NCBI RefSeq assembly: GCF_022369515.1
Contig: NZ_CP059724.1
Span: 4,402,001 to 4,466,000 of the forward strand
Source: Paenibacillus sp. 19GGS1-52
GTDB taxonomy: Bacteria; Bacillota; Bacilli; Paenibacillales; Paenibacillaceae
DNA: 64,000 bases
Direction of reading: 5' to 3'
Positions 23,432-33,000 of this stretch are shown here, in pieces. Under the pieces are notes generated by a model, which worked only from the letters and a program-made list of their open reading frames with translations, had not been told where the DNA came from and ran no database searches. The position numbers and the translations under genes were made by a program. Positions within the stretch are counted from its first letter, which is position 1. Each line of letters begins with the position of its first letter.

Positions 23432-23725
23432 ATGGATACAAATTATCAACAAGTCAGTTGGAGTTGCATGAATAAATACGTTGGAATAATGACGACTGAT
23501 GGTCAAGCACACGATGGATTTATCGCTCACGTAGATCAGGATTATGTCACCCTCGCTATCCCTACAAATGAAATGATGGGTCATATGAATGGAATGCCTG
23601 CGCAAAATTCTTCTTATCGACAATTTGGGTTTCATCCAGGCTTTTTCCCAAGACGTCGCTTTATCCAAAGACGTATACCTTTTGGCGGCATTGCCGCTTT
23701 GTTTTTGCTTCCATTTTTCATTTGA
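23432..23725 (+). CDS. Small Sm-like protein with hydrophobic tail
   Basis: A 97-residue protein. Its N-terminal half (WSCMNKYVGIMTTDGQAHDG, FIAHVDQDYVTLAIPTNEMM) has the turn pattern of an Sm-like barrel. A linker rich in Met, Arg and Phe (FHPGFFPRRRFIQRR) leads to a short hydrophobic end (GGIAALFLLPFFI). GAGGAGG precedes the ATG. Similar proteins seem typical of Paenibacillus; function unknown, spore association guessed from neighbours. Confidence 0.6.
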   Translation: MDTNYQQVSWSCMNKYVGIMTTDGQAHDGFIAHVDQDYVTLAIPTNEMMGHMNGMPAQNSSYRQFGFHPGFFPRRRFIQRRIPFGGIAALFLLPFFI

Positions 23726-23873
23726 TGATTGCTCGGGGATATGTTTGTGCATATCCTCTTTCTTTTTCAAGGGTATCGCTTTCCCTATATACCCCACTGC
23801 ATTGATGGGCATACAAAAGGGCCACTCTCTATTAGCAGTGACCTACGTAATTAAGACTTATGTATTAGGTTGT

Positions 23874-24092
23874 CTATGCTTCTTGTTTCATCAAATCATC
23901 CCACGCTTCAAGGATATACTCCTCACCATCTCTGACGCTGAAACATACCTTTATGGACACCTGGAACGGGCCTTCTTCTCCACAACACTGAATGATTGCA
24001 TAATACGTCTTGGTGTCACTCGAAATGACTCCACCCACATACTGCAGCCCGTTAATCTCCTCGCTTTTGATCATTTTTCTGATCAACTTCAT
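23874..24092 (-). CDS. Small hypothetical protein
   Basis: A 72-residue soluble protein (SEEINGLQYVGGVISSDTKT, VSIKVCFSVRDGEEYILEAW), probably a small alpha/beta fold. GAGGAGGGG abuts the ATG at 24092, whereas TTG at 24086 is 6 nt beyond it, so the TTG may be the true start. No family is recognised. Confidence 0.5.
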   Translation of the reverse strand: MKLIRKMIKSEEINGLQYVGGVISSDTKTYYAIIQCCGEEGPFQVSIKVCFSVRDGEEYILEAWDDLMKQEA

Positions 24093-24188
24093 CCCCTCCT
24101 CATACCATAATTCGGCATTTGGAATAAAAACCCTTTAATCGCAAATACGCAAATTTCAACCGCCATAATCGTTCGCAAACTAACAAAA

Positions 24189-24217
24189 AATATCCGCCAG
24201 ATTTCGCTGACGGATGA
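24189..24217 (-). terminator. Rho-independent terminator
   Basis: On the minus strand ATCCGTCAGC and GCTGGCGGAT-like arms (TATCCGCCAG/CTGACGGAT on plus) are followed by T6. It terminates the 48-residue YjcZ gene. Confidence 0.75.
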
Positions 24218-24225
24218 TTACAAGA

Positions 24226-24372
24226 TTATATCAAGAATGCTTTAGAAATAATTACTAACAGGATGAACAGAACCAATATCGCTGTAGTAGACGTAAATCC
24301 ACCACCAACACCGCATCCTACTCCACCAACAACACTGTCATTCCCTCCACATGCACCACCGTACAGAGCCAT
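24226..24372 (-). CDS. YjcZ-family sporulation protein (48 aa)
   Basis: A Gly-rich N-terminus (MALYGGACGGNDSVVGGVGC) is followed by the family helix FTSTTAILVLFILLVIISKA. AAAGGAGG precedes the ATG. It is the longest of three YjcZ-type paralogues here and shares their C-terminal helix almost residue for residue. Confidence 0.88.
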   Translation of the reverse strand: MALYGGACGGNDSVVGGVGCGVGGGFTSTTAILVLFILLVIISKAFLI

Positions 24373-24447
24373 CAGGTAATTCCTCCTTTAAAATTGAATA
24401 CAACTTAAAATATGCGAATTACCTTTAAACGCTTGGGTGTACTGGAA

Positions 24448-24546
24448 ACAAGAAGCAGTAGCTTCACCGTCCTTTATATGAAGACAGCATCCGTTTCTTC
24501 GAGAAATATAAGGATAAGTTAGCGTGTGAAATATATAAATTCTTAT
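24448..24546 (+). repeat. Dispersed ~97-nt repeat, copy A
   Basis: It starts ACAAGAAGCAG, contains the invariant core TTTCTTCGAGAAATATAAGG (24493-24512) and ends TATAAATTCTTAT. It is the most diverged copy in its first 40 nt. It lies downstream of the small membrane protein gene ending at 24563. Three other copies are in this window. Confidence 0.85.
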
Positions 24547-24562
24547 CTGTTGATAAAAGCTC

Positions 24563-24823
24563 TCACACTTTCTTACGGTACCTTCTTATAGAAATATATA
24601 CAACACTCAGTAAAGGAAATATTCCTGCCACCGGCTTTGTATAATATACGGACTGAGCCAGTAGAAACACAGTAGCAGCATAAGCCAAAATCATAAATAT
24701 TTGTTCCAAGGATAGCTTCTTTTTAAAAATATTTTGCGACACCCACTTCGTTAAGAAGAATGCAATTAGAGAATAAAAGAGTAGGATAAATAACATCATT
24801 CCTATGGCAAAAAAAAGTATCAC
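24563..24823 (-). CDS. Small membrane protein
   Basis: An 86-residue protein with about three hydrophobic helices (FFAIGMMLFILLFYSLIAFF, IFMILAYAATVFLLAQ, VAGIFPLLSVVYISI) and basic ends. GTG 24823 is chosen because AGGGGAG lies about 9 nt upstream; the longer frame has a polar, unlikely N-terminus. No family is recognised. Confidence 0.5.
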   Translation of the reverse strand: MILFFAIGMMLFILLFYSLIAFFLTKWVSQNIFKKKLSLEQIFMILAYAATVFLLAQSVYYTKPVAGIFPLLSVVYISIRRYRKKV

Positions 24824-24928
24824 TATATTCACTCCCCTAATCCAGCTCTGATATCTTGGCACATTGACCCTGACATTTTGTGCTGAATGAGTCAGTAATC
24901 TCACTATACTGGATATGGAACATTATGT

Positions 24929-24975
24929 AAAATAAAGAGATACCCACATCATTAACTGATGTGGGTATCTCTTTA
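24929..24975 (-). terminator. Strong bidirectional terminator
   Basis: AAAGAGATACCCACATCA and TGATGTGGGTATCTCTTT form an 18-bp perfect stem around TTAAC, 16 nt after the SDR stop. Confidence 0.92.
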
Positions 24976-24990
24976 TAACATTATTTAGAA

Positions 24991-25833
24991 TTATTTTTGG
25001 AAATCAGCATTTATTGTAGTCTCTTTCCATTGTTCAATATTTTGCAGTAGATTCGTAAATTTGTGTGTGGCTGCTTGGTAGGCTTGATTTCCTAAAAGAA
25101 GACGCATTGGTGGATTTCCAGCTTCCACTACGGTTAGCACTGCTTCTGCTGCTTTTTTTGGGTCACCCGCTTCCTTACCGCCACCCAGTGCCATGTATTG
25201 AAATGTAGGAGAAAGCGTTTCTATATAATCAGGAGTACTTGGCTGTGTCTTAGCAGATGAACGTCCGCTCCAGTCTGTCCGGAATCCACTCGGTTTAATT
25301 AAAGTTACGTGGATATTAAAGGGTTTTACTTCTTGAGCAAGGCTTTCCGATATACCTTCAACCGCATATTTAGTAGCATGATAATACCCCAGAGTCGGAA
25401 ATGAAGCTAGTCCACCTATGGAAGAGAAATTAATAATATGTCCGGATTTTTGACTTCTCATCTGTGGTAACACCGCATTCGTTACATGCATAAGTCCCCA
25501 AAAGTTAATTTCAAACATTTTTCGTGTTTCTTCTTCAACGCTTTCCTCCACAGAGCTAAAGTAACCAATTCCCGCATTATTTACAAGTACATCAATTGTG
25601 CCAAATTTCTCAATGGCTTCATTAACTGCGTTTAGGATTTGTTCTGAATTGGTTACATCCAATTCCAATGCAAGAACATTGGACTCATTACCCTTGACCA
25701 GATCATGTAAGGCATCCTTATTTCTAGCTGTTGCCACAACCTTGTATCCTGCTGCAATAGCCTTATCTGCAATTTCACGTCCGAAGCCTGTAGAGCTTCC
25801 TGTAATAAACATTACTTTTTTATTTTGAGACAA
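24991..25833 (-). CDS. SDR-family short-chain dehydrogenase
   Basis: A classical SDR of about 280 residues: cofactor motif TGSSTGFGRE near the N-terminus, NNAGIG, FSSIGGLA with the catalytic Ser, and YYHATK with catalytic Tyr and Lys. Length and the C-terminal extension fit the oxidoreductases often paired with MerR regulators. TTG 25833 lies 8 nt after AAAGGAG; GTG 25842 overlaps that site. It is transcribed from a MerR-type promoter in the 60-bp gap behind the regulator gene. Confidence 0.9.
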   Translation of the reverse strand: MSQNKKVMFITGSSTGFGREIADKAIAAGYKVVATARNKDALHDLVKGNESNVLALELDVTNSEQILNAVNEAIEKFGTIDVLVNNAGIGYFSSVEESVEEETRKMFEINFWGLMHVTNAVLPQMRSQKSGHIINFSSIGGLASFPTLGYYHATKYAVEGISESLAQEVKPFNIHVTLIKPSGFRTDWSGRSSAKTQPSTPDYIETLSPTFQYMALGGGKEAGDPKKAAEAVLTVVEAGNPPMRLLLGNQAYQAATHKFTNLLQNIEQWKETTINADFQK

Positions 25834-25862
25834 TTCGCTCACTCCTTTAAGTTGATAGCTAT

Positions 25863-25893
25863 AGCGTACAACTTAAAGTTAACTTCATGTCAA
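25863..25893 (-). promoter_or_regulatory. MerR-type promoter/operator of the SDR gene
   Basis: On the minus strand TTGACA (25893-25888) and TACGCT (25868-25863) are 19 nt apart, the long spacer typical of MerR-controlled promoters. The spacer holds the perfect dyad AACTTTAAGTT (25870-25880). Control by the adjacent MerR protein is inferred. Confidence 0.7.
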
Positions 25894-25901
25894 ATCAGCA
25901 T

Positions 25902-26276
25902 TCAATAGATGCTTTTACCCATTACGACCAAATCATAGAAAGCTATTTTTTGAATGATTTTTTCCATGTTATTCTGCGTTTGTGCCATTTGATCTTCTAC
26001 TTTTTCCTTATGTAAGACTAGAAAGTCTCTTCTCTCTTGAATTGTATCCTCACCTTTTAAAGCTAGCTCCAAATATGTCTTAATCTCTTCGATGGTCATT
26101 CCTGTATCCTTCATCGCCATAACAAACCTTAACCAATCCATCTGTTCTTCTGTATATGATCTTCTCCCACCACCATCCCGACTGATTTCAGGTAGTATTC
26201 CCTCTTTCTCATAATATCGAAGTGTAGATGCCGGCAATCCGCTGATCAACTGAACTTGTTTTATTGAATACATCAT
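25902..26276 (-). CDS. MerR-family transcriptional regulator
   Basis: A 124-residue MerR protein: YSIKQVQLISGLPASTLRYY and EKEGILPEISRDGGGRR form the DNA-binding domain, followed by the coiled-coil (IEEIKTYLELALKGEDTIQE). It lacks a cysteine metal site, so it senses something other than a metal. GGGAGG precedes two adjacent ATGs. The palindrome AAGTTAACTT at 26297-26306 in its own promoter suggests autoregulation. Confidence 0.9.
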   Translation of the reverse strand: MMYSIKQVQLISGLPASTLRYYEKEGILPEISRDGGGRRSYTEEQMDWLRFVMAMKDTGMTIEEIKTYLELALKGEDTIQERRDFLVLHKEKVEDQMAQTQNNMEKIIQKIAFYDLVVMGKSIY

Positions 26277-26296
26277 GTTTCCTCCCGATATAGCTC

Positions 26297-26306
26297 AAGT
26301 TAACTT
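26297..26306 (-). promoter_or_regulatory. Palindrome in the merR promoter
   Basis: AAGTTAACTT is a perfect 10-bp palindrome about 25 nt upstream of the MerR start, and shares AGTTAACTT with the SDR promoter region. It is a candidate autoregulatory site. Confidence 0.45.
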
Positions 26307-26351
26307 TAACTATAAGTATATATTTTAGGAGACAGCAGTTCAATCAAACAA

Positions 26352-26377
26352 AAAAAACACCGGTTAAGGTGCTTTTT
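26352..26377 (-). terminator. Rho-independent terminator
   Basis: AACACC and GGTGCT arms with A-rich and T-rich flanks on both sides. It lies in the gene-free stretch 26277-26577, which otherwise contains only the merR promoter and a short plus-strand frame without a ribosome site. Confidence 0.65.
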
Positions 26378-26577
26378 TTACGGACTCTACTGCAACTCGA
26401 ACAACAATTAAGTATTTTCTCCAAGAACCCCACCCTTTTCTTCACACTTGTATGTAAGTGATATGCTCAATAAACCAGTTGGCCAACAACATCCTAAAGT
26501 AGCTCATAAAGCATCAGGTACAAGTGCAACACCGTTCAGTGATCGGGTTCCTCGTTCCACACAGGCTTATTTTCTAC

Positions 26578-26844
26578 CTAGAAGCTTCTGCTTTCCTGCA
26601 TATGGATATAGTTGATACCTTGCGCAGTCAATACAGAACCATTCGTATGTGCGACTAGTACTGTCTTTTTCCCTTTTCCCGAATGCGAAAAGCTAACATT
26701 ATGGGCAAGCTTATTTTCAATAATCTGTTCAAGAGCACTGTGAAAGCTACCGATTGTGGCTCCTTCAAAATCTTCCAATGCTGGTTCTTTTCCAGCCTCT
26801 ATGCTCTTGAGGATTTGATACAGTAGTGTCTTTGTTCCGCTCAT
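26578..26844 (-). CDS. YjcQ-like winged-helix protein
   Basis: An 88-residue protein: LLYQILKSIEAGKEPALEDF, then SFHSALEQIIENKLAHNVSF and LTAQGINYIHMQ. The order (R/LY.ILK.Ie.g ... f..al..l..egli ... LT..Gi.Yi) is that of the YjcQ family, thought to be small winged-helix proteins. GGAGGTGA precedes the ATG. It lies just downstream of the SLH gene on the same strand. Confidence 0.6.
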   Translation of the reverse strand: MSGTKTLLYQILKSIEAGKEPALEDFEGATIGSFHSALEQIIENKLAHNVSFSHSGKGKKTVLVAHTNGSVLTAQGINYIHMQESRSF

Positions 26845-26956
26845 CTGTTGTCACCTCCATACCTATCACTATTCGACAGCTATGGGCCAGTTCCTCTTCT
26901 TCCCAAAAGATCCGAACACTGGATTTAATTACGATGGAATAAATTCGAGGAAAAAA

Positions 26957-26985
26957 ACAAAAAACACCGGGAAATCCCGATGTTT
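26957..26985 (-). terminator. Terminator of the SLH gene
   Basis: AAAACACCGGGA and TCCCGATGTTTT pair around AA, about 30 nt after the SLH protein stop. Confidence 0.7.
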
Positions 26986-27017
26986 TAAGTCTAGAGACAA
27001 TCGATTGAAATCCCTCT

Positions 27018-30000
27018 TTATTCTGTAAAGCTGCTTTCAATATATTTTTTCAGTACAGTGGAAACTTCAGCTCTTGTTGCCGTTCCTTTGGGATCATAGA
27101 GATTGCCTGGCTTACCACTGATCAATCCAAATGCTTGGATATTCGCCACGGCTTCGCTGGCCCAAGATGAAATTTGCTCATTATCCGCGAATTTGGCGAT
27201 TGGCGTCGTACCTTCAAGCTTCTGATTCAAATATTTCAGATAATTGTTCAGTAGTACAGCCAATTCTTCTCTGGTAACAGCTTTATCCGGTGCAAAGCTA
27301 TTATTGCCTATGCCTTGGAGAATGCCATTTGCAGCTGCCCAGGCAATATAAGGCGAATAGTATTTATTTGCGGACACATCTGTAAAGGTCGGAACACCCG
27401 AAACATCCGCATTTGACATTTTTCCCAGCACGGTTGCGAGCATTCCGCGTGTCATGGTCTGATCCGGCCCAAATGTATGATTGCCCAATCCGGTAAACCA
27501 TCCTCTTGCAGCCGTAAAATAAACACTGTCTTTACTCCAATGGCTATCAATATCGGTAAACTCTGTATACTGATATCCTACTGCAAATTTCGAGAAATGT
27601 TTGGTTATAAAGTCAATCGTTTGAGCCGTTTCATTGTATTTGCTTGTCACAGGTACGGCATTACCGCTGTTGTCAATATAATACGCTACAATTGCATTTA
27701 TATTTTCTCCAGCCCCTCTTACATAAGGGATTTGTACCTTCACCGATTCACTGCCAAAACTTGTTATCTTCGAATCTCCATCGGTAATTGTAAAATCATA
27801 AACCGGTCTGCCGGCTACCAAAGCCTGTACGCTGCTCGTTAAAGCAGTGCCTGACGCTCTTTCAACGCTTATTTTGAGCTCTTGCCCTTTGGCGGCCTTA
27901 CTAATAGCATCTACTGCCAAATTCCCAAAGGTAATCACTGCAAAACCGGTATTGATTTTCAAATCAGTCTTTGTTTCAGACGACAGTTTCTTCAAGAACT
28001 CGTTTGACAGCTCTACCGTAACTTTTTTAGTCTCTGTCGTAGCTTGTCCGCTTATTTCCACCACAGTCTTCATTCCAGCCTCTTCGTTCGCTTTGGCGTT
28101 GTCCAGCAGCTTCTGAGTAACCTCATCCGCCAGCTTAACCGTTGCTTCGCCTGTCACTGAATTTAAGGACAATTTCACCACAGCCACCGTATCAGTTACG
28201 GTTACTGTTTGTGGACTTCCTGTTGGTTGTGCAGACGCAACTGGTTGCCCTGGTGTCGGTGTTGGTGTTGGTGTCGTTGGAGTTGGAGTTTCTGGAGTGT
28301 AATATCCTTTGGGTATTTCAATGACGGATACCGTTCCTGAAACCTCGTTAGCTACAAGTAACAGCGGATAACGTGTAGGACTTTGATCTGCTGCAACAAA
28401 ATTCTGCCCTTCGGGAGAGACATCTCCAGCAATTTGATACGCTGGCTTTGTACCTGTATTATCCACCGAATTCTGGAAATCCCTTGTATTCAGATAGTCG
28501 TAAAAAACAGGGGCGTTTATATGTGAAATGTCGTACATCATATTGCCGCTGACCCGCTCCAGCCCAATAAACACATAGGGTTTTCCGTCAACAACCCCAA
28601 CTTTTACATCTTCAGGCTCAGGGCCCTTTTTAGCGCTTCTTTTCTCGAATACAAAATCGTCATTGGACCAGTTGAAATATTTGGGAACTAGCTTTGCAGT
28701 CTGCTTTTCTAGGCCAGCACCGCTGTCGTACACAAGGGACATGTCCTCTGCATCCCATATGGAGAAGGAACGTGCACCAAACAGATAAGTTTTCCCGCTT
28801 ATAAAGCCAGCTCCATTTACACCTACTTCATAGTCTGAAGTATCAAACGTTGTTACTTTCATATCCTTGGTGGCATCTCCATCCTGCCCTTTACCAAGTT
28901 TAATATCCTTCTCGTTGATATAACCGTTCCAGTCTCTTGAATCCCCTTCGTTTGCTGTAACGATATATGTTTTCCCGCCAGTTGTATATGTGGTGATTCC
29001 ATCTGGGTTATAGATGCCAAACACATTTGCTTCGGTTTTAATTTCTATTTTTCCATCCCTGCGCATATCAAGTTCATTTCCGGCAGCACTGTGATCTTTA
29101 AAACCCAGACCTTTTATACTTGTAAAAGTCCCCTTAGCAATATCCAGAGTGGCAATGGCATTGGCCTCCTGAAGGGAGATGAAGGCTAACTTGCTGTCGG
29201 CAGATACCGCCGCATATTCAGGCTCCAGATCTACGGAAGGTTTTGTTTGTTTTTTTAGGATGACATTATTGGCCAAAAGTGCATTTCTCGCCTCACCGCT
29301 GTCAAAGCTAGTGAAATCAATCACCTTGGCTGTTTCGGCCTGCAAATTGATAAGAGTGACAGAACCTTTTGGATCTACTGCAGGTGCAGTATAACCTTGG
29401 CGAGGCTCACCCTCATCCGCCGTTAACAGATATTTGTTATCGGGAGTAAAGCTCACCATATCGGGCTGAACTCCTGTTGTGTAATGTTTTTTGTAATTCC
29501 CGTCATAGTCCAGCAGTAGGACTGCACCAGGCTTACTATAATCCGCCTCTTGAATGGCAATCGCAATCGTATTCAGCTCTGTATTAATATCCACACTGGT
29601 GATATCACCAAAGGTGAATCCGTCGATCATCGAACTGACATCAATCCGTTTTTCCAGAGCCAGGGTAGTCTCCTGTCCGGATACCAAAGATTTAAGGCTG
29701 ACAATATCAACCTTCTTTTCCTTGCCGTTAATCAGATAGAACTTTTGATTATCGCTATTATATTTGACAATCTCGGCAACTCCGCCTCCCAGATTAGAAT
29801 AGCCTGTAGAATAGCTGCCTATCTTAGTCATGATACTTGTTGTGATCAATTGAATTTCATTTCTGTCGCGCACACGAATTCTCTTGCCAACAGGATCGAT
29901 GGACGATAGCCCAATAGCTGAAATGTGATCTCCTGCTTCAAGGAATTCAAGATTTACTGTCGGATTAATATATCCATCAATAAATACTCTTACATCCCCG

Positions 30001-33000
30001 GAGCCGTCATTTATCACAATTGCTCCAACTTTCCCGCTATCCAGACTTACTGATTTCACAGTACCCTCAACCTTCACCAGGCTTCCCCGGGTGGTATCGG
30101 CAGTAGCTGCAGCTGTTGTGACCAGAGCTGGAGCTATTTCATTTACACTGCTGTCCAATATCTCAATCTTCTTCACCGTCAGCTGTTTCTCACCCAGATA
30201 GCCGCCTACTGTTCCGGTGACCTCCACTTTCTGCCCAACCCTGAAGTTTCCGGAGACTGGGAAAAGATTAATGCCCGCTGTGCTGTCCTGTACATATATA
30301 GAGTCGAAAAATGCAGTGCTTTGATCATACCCGCTGGCATTGGAGGTAACGGTGCCTTGAATCGTAAACTGTGCACCTTCCTCTGCCGCCTGCACTTCAG
30401 CAATGGGTGTTACCGTTCTTGGAGCTATATCCTTCAAGATATTCTGCGTGATGTTGTAGTTGCTGTAGCCAAGCTCTGTAGCATTATCTAACGTTGCCTG
30501 CACTTCAAAGTTGGACATAAAAACCGACCCGGCTACAAACAGCTTGGCCCCATGCTCCAAGGTTTCCACCGTTAGGACCGGAATATTTCCTTTTGTAACT
30601 GGATTGCCTTCCCCGCCTTTGCTGTCCTTATCTGAATCCAGACTTTCAGAGGTAGCATGGGAAGTCACGATATTGGTTACTGCTGCCCTGTCGGCCTCGG
30701 GTACCCAAAGTGATGCACCACTGTAAAAGCTATACTCCTGCGCCGGATTCACGCCAAGGTTATAGGGACTGCTCATATTGTAGTTCTTAAAGCGGAGCCT
30801 GAAATTCTGGTTAGGTACGAATGTGGTGTTATCGATAAGTTCATCGTCTACTATGCGGGTTTTTGCGTTAACAGCCGCAAGTATTGCATTTTGTTGATAT
30901 GAGGCATGATAGCTTGCGGCATTCGTTCCATCCCCATAATCCGCAAGCCCGCAGACAATCAGCGTTTTACCGCTTGCCGTAAAGGCTTGGATAGCCGCAA
31001 TTTCTGCTGCTGAATACTCTCCAAGTGCACCAACAGTCGCTTTGCGGTTAGGCGGTGTTAAGATCAACCCTTTTAGCCCGGCCAGCTTCTCCGCTGTAAT
31101 CCCGCCTTTGATCTCTACAAGTCGGACATCATATTCCTCGGCCAGCTTGGCAAAATTAGTCATGCTATTGGCATAGTTGCCGGCAACATATTCATTCAGA
31201 TGCGAGGCATCCACACCTATACTTATGAGCTTGGCAGCCTCTCTTACCTTTAATTGCAGCGATTGTGTGAGAACCCTGCTGATACCGTTCACCTCAGCAT
31301 TTACCGTCACATCTACGGTAATCGTTCCTGCGTCAGTAGGTGTATAAGATATACTGTCTTTCAGCGTTGCCAGAGAGGGAATTTGTCCGTTTATGGATTT
31401 ATCCGCAACAGTTACCCCTCCGATTTTATAATGAATGGATTGAATGGTAATGGGAGTGGCTTCATTATTAAAAAGTTCGGTTGAGATCTGAAGCGCTTCT
31501 CCGGTCACTGGCATGCTGACCGATGAGGTTATTGCATTAATGCCAACCTTTTCAACTTCTCCCACCCAGACAGGTGCAGTTACAGCGATGTTGCCATCTG
31601 CTTCAACTACCCGGATATAATAATATCCGTTAGCCGGGTTGTTTATTTTCACAGCATAATTCGCACTGTTTGTGGTGAAATTCTGAAGATTAGTCTCCTT
31701 GCCGCCACTGGTGATAAGCGATACTTGTCCGATTTGATCCGAAGAATCTGGGTCTAAGAGATCAACGTTGATATTTAATTCACCGATGCCTGAAGCTAGA
31801 CTTGTGCCCATCGGCTCATCATTTGCCGTATATTTAATCTCCAGATTCTCATCTTCGGTTGCATATACATGCATTTCACGGAGCGCTGCGTACACGCCTT
31901 CCTTAGTAAAGTTATCCGTTACAATTGCCGTTCTCGCTGTATTTGCATTGCCCCACAGTCCTTTATGATTGTCCTGATTGTTGGTAGGTGCCAGATGCCA
32001 GCCTTTGTCGAGCGCATTGTTATAGTACTCATAGGACCGGAAATATCCGCCTGAGCTTACAGCTCCTTCGCCGTTGCCCACCTCTATCAGTGTCATATGC
32101 TGGTTGATTTCAGGATCATAATTTGAGAAATTATTGAAATCGCCAAAGGTGGGTCCCGGATGATTAAATTGGCCGATAGACCCCGGAACATTCTTCAAAA
32201 GATTATAGTAATTGGTCATGCCCGAAATACCTGAGGCATACGTTTTATTATTTCTGCTGACAAAACCTTCTGTAGCAAAGGTGTTAATATGCCCGGGCCC
32301 GCCTGCCCAAGTCATTTCATAGCCGTAAAACGGTACGAAATCAGCTGTCGCCGCCGCTGCTGCCGTGGTTTGCCCCAACTGCCACTTGGCATTTGTTGAG
32401 CTTGCCGCATATTCTACAGGAGCACTGGACGTATCAAAATAATTAGAATGATCCGTTAAAGCGAAAAAATCCAGCTTGGCAACATCTCTGGCATAGGCAT
32501 AAGCCTCCGCCAGTGTTCCAGAACCATCAGACTGAACGGTATGTCCGTGCAATTGCCCGAAATAAACTTGTTCTTCTGCACTTCCATCCTTAAGTGTGTA
32601 ATTGAAGGTTGATTTCACACTGTCCTTATAACCTGCCATTATAGCAGTTGCTTCTATTTTGACGGGAAACATGTCTGACGTTAATGTAATCGGACTACTG
32701 TAAACAGCTTCTGAAACCACAGTTTCGCCTGTTAGGCCAGCTTTTTTGGTAAGGACATAATTTATTGCCGCTCCAGCGGTTGGTGTAGACAGTGAGATTT
32801 GCGTACCAGCCGCAACTGCACCTGTTTTGCTTGCTGATACCGGTCTTACCTGTGCCTGGGTGTAAATAAACGTTCTAGCTGCACTTTCATTCGTGCCTTT
32901 TACGGCCTTAGCCGTGATGACTGCTGTATTTCCAGACTGATTAAATTCATCGATCACAACAGTACCTGACGTTGAGTTAATCGTCTGTGCAGCCCCGCCG

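Noticed and set aside
26462..26630. Plus-strand frame MLNKPVGQQHPKVAHKAS... in the merR-YjcQ gap
   Set aside because: The start has no ribosome site and the frame runs antisense into the YjcQ-like gene; kept only as a possible unrecognised remnant.
28225..28295. Short GT-rich tandem repeat in the SLH gene
   Set aside because: It simply encodes the Thr-Pro linker (TPTPTPTP) between the propeller region and the C-terminal domains; not a CRISPR or regulatory repeat.
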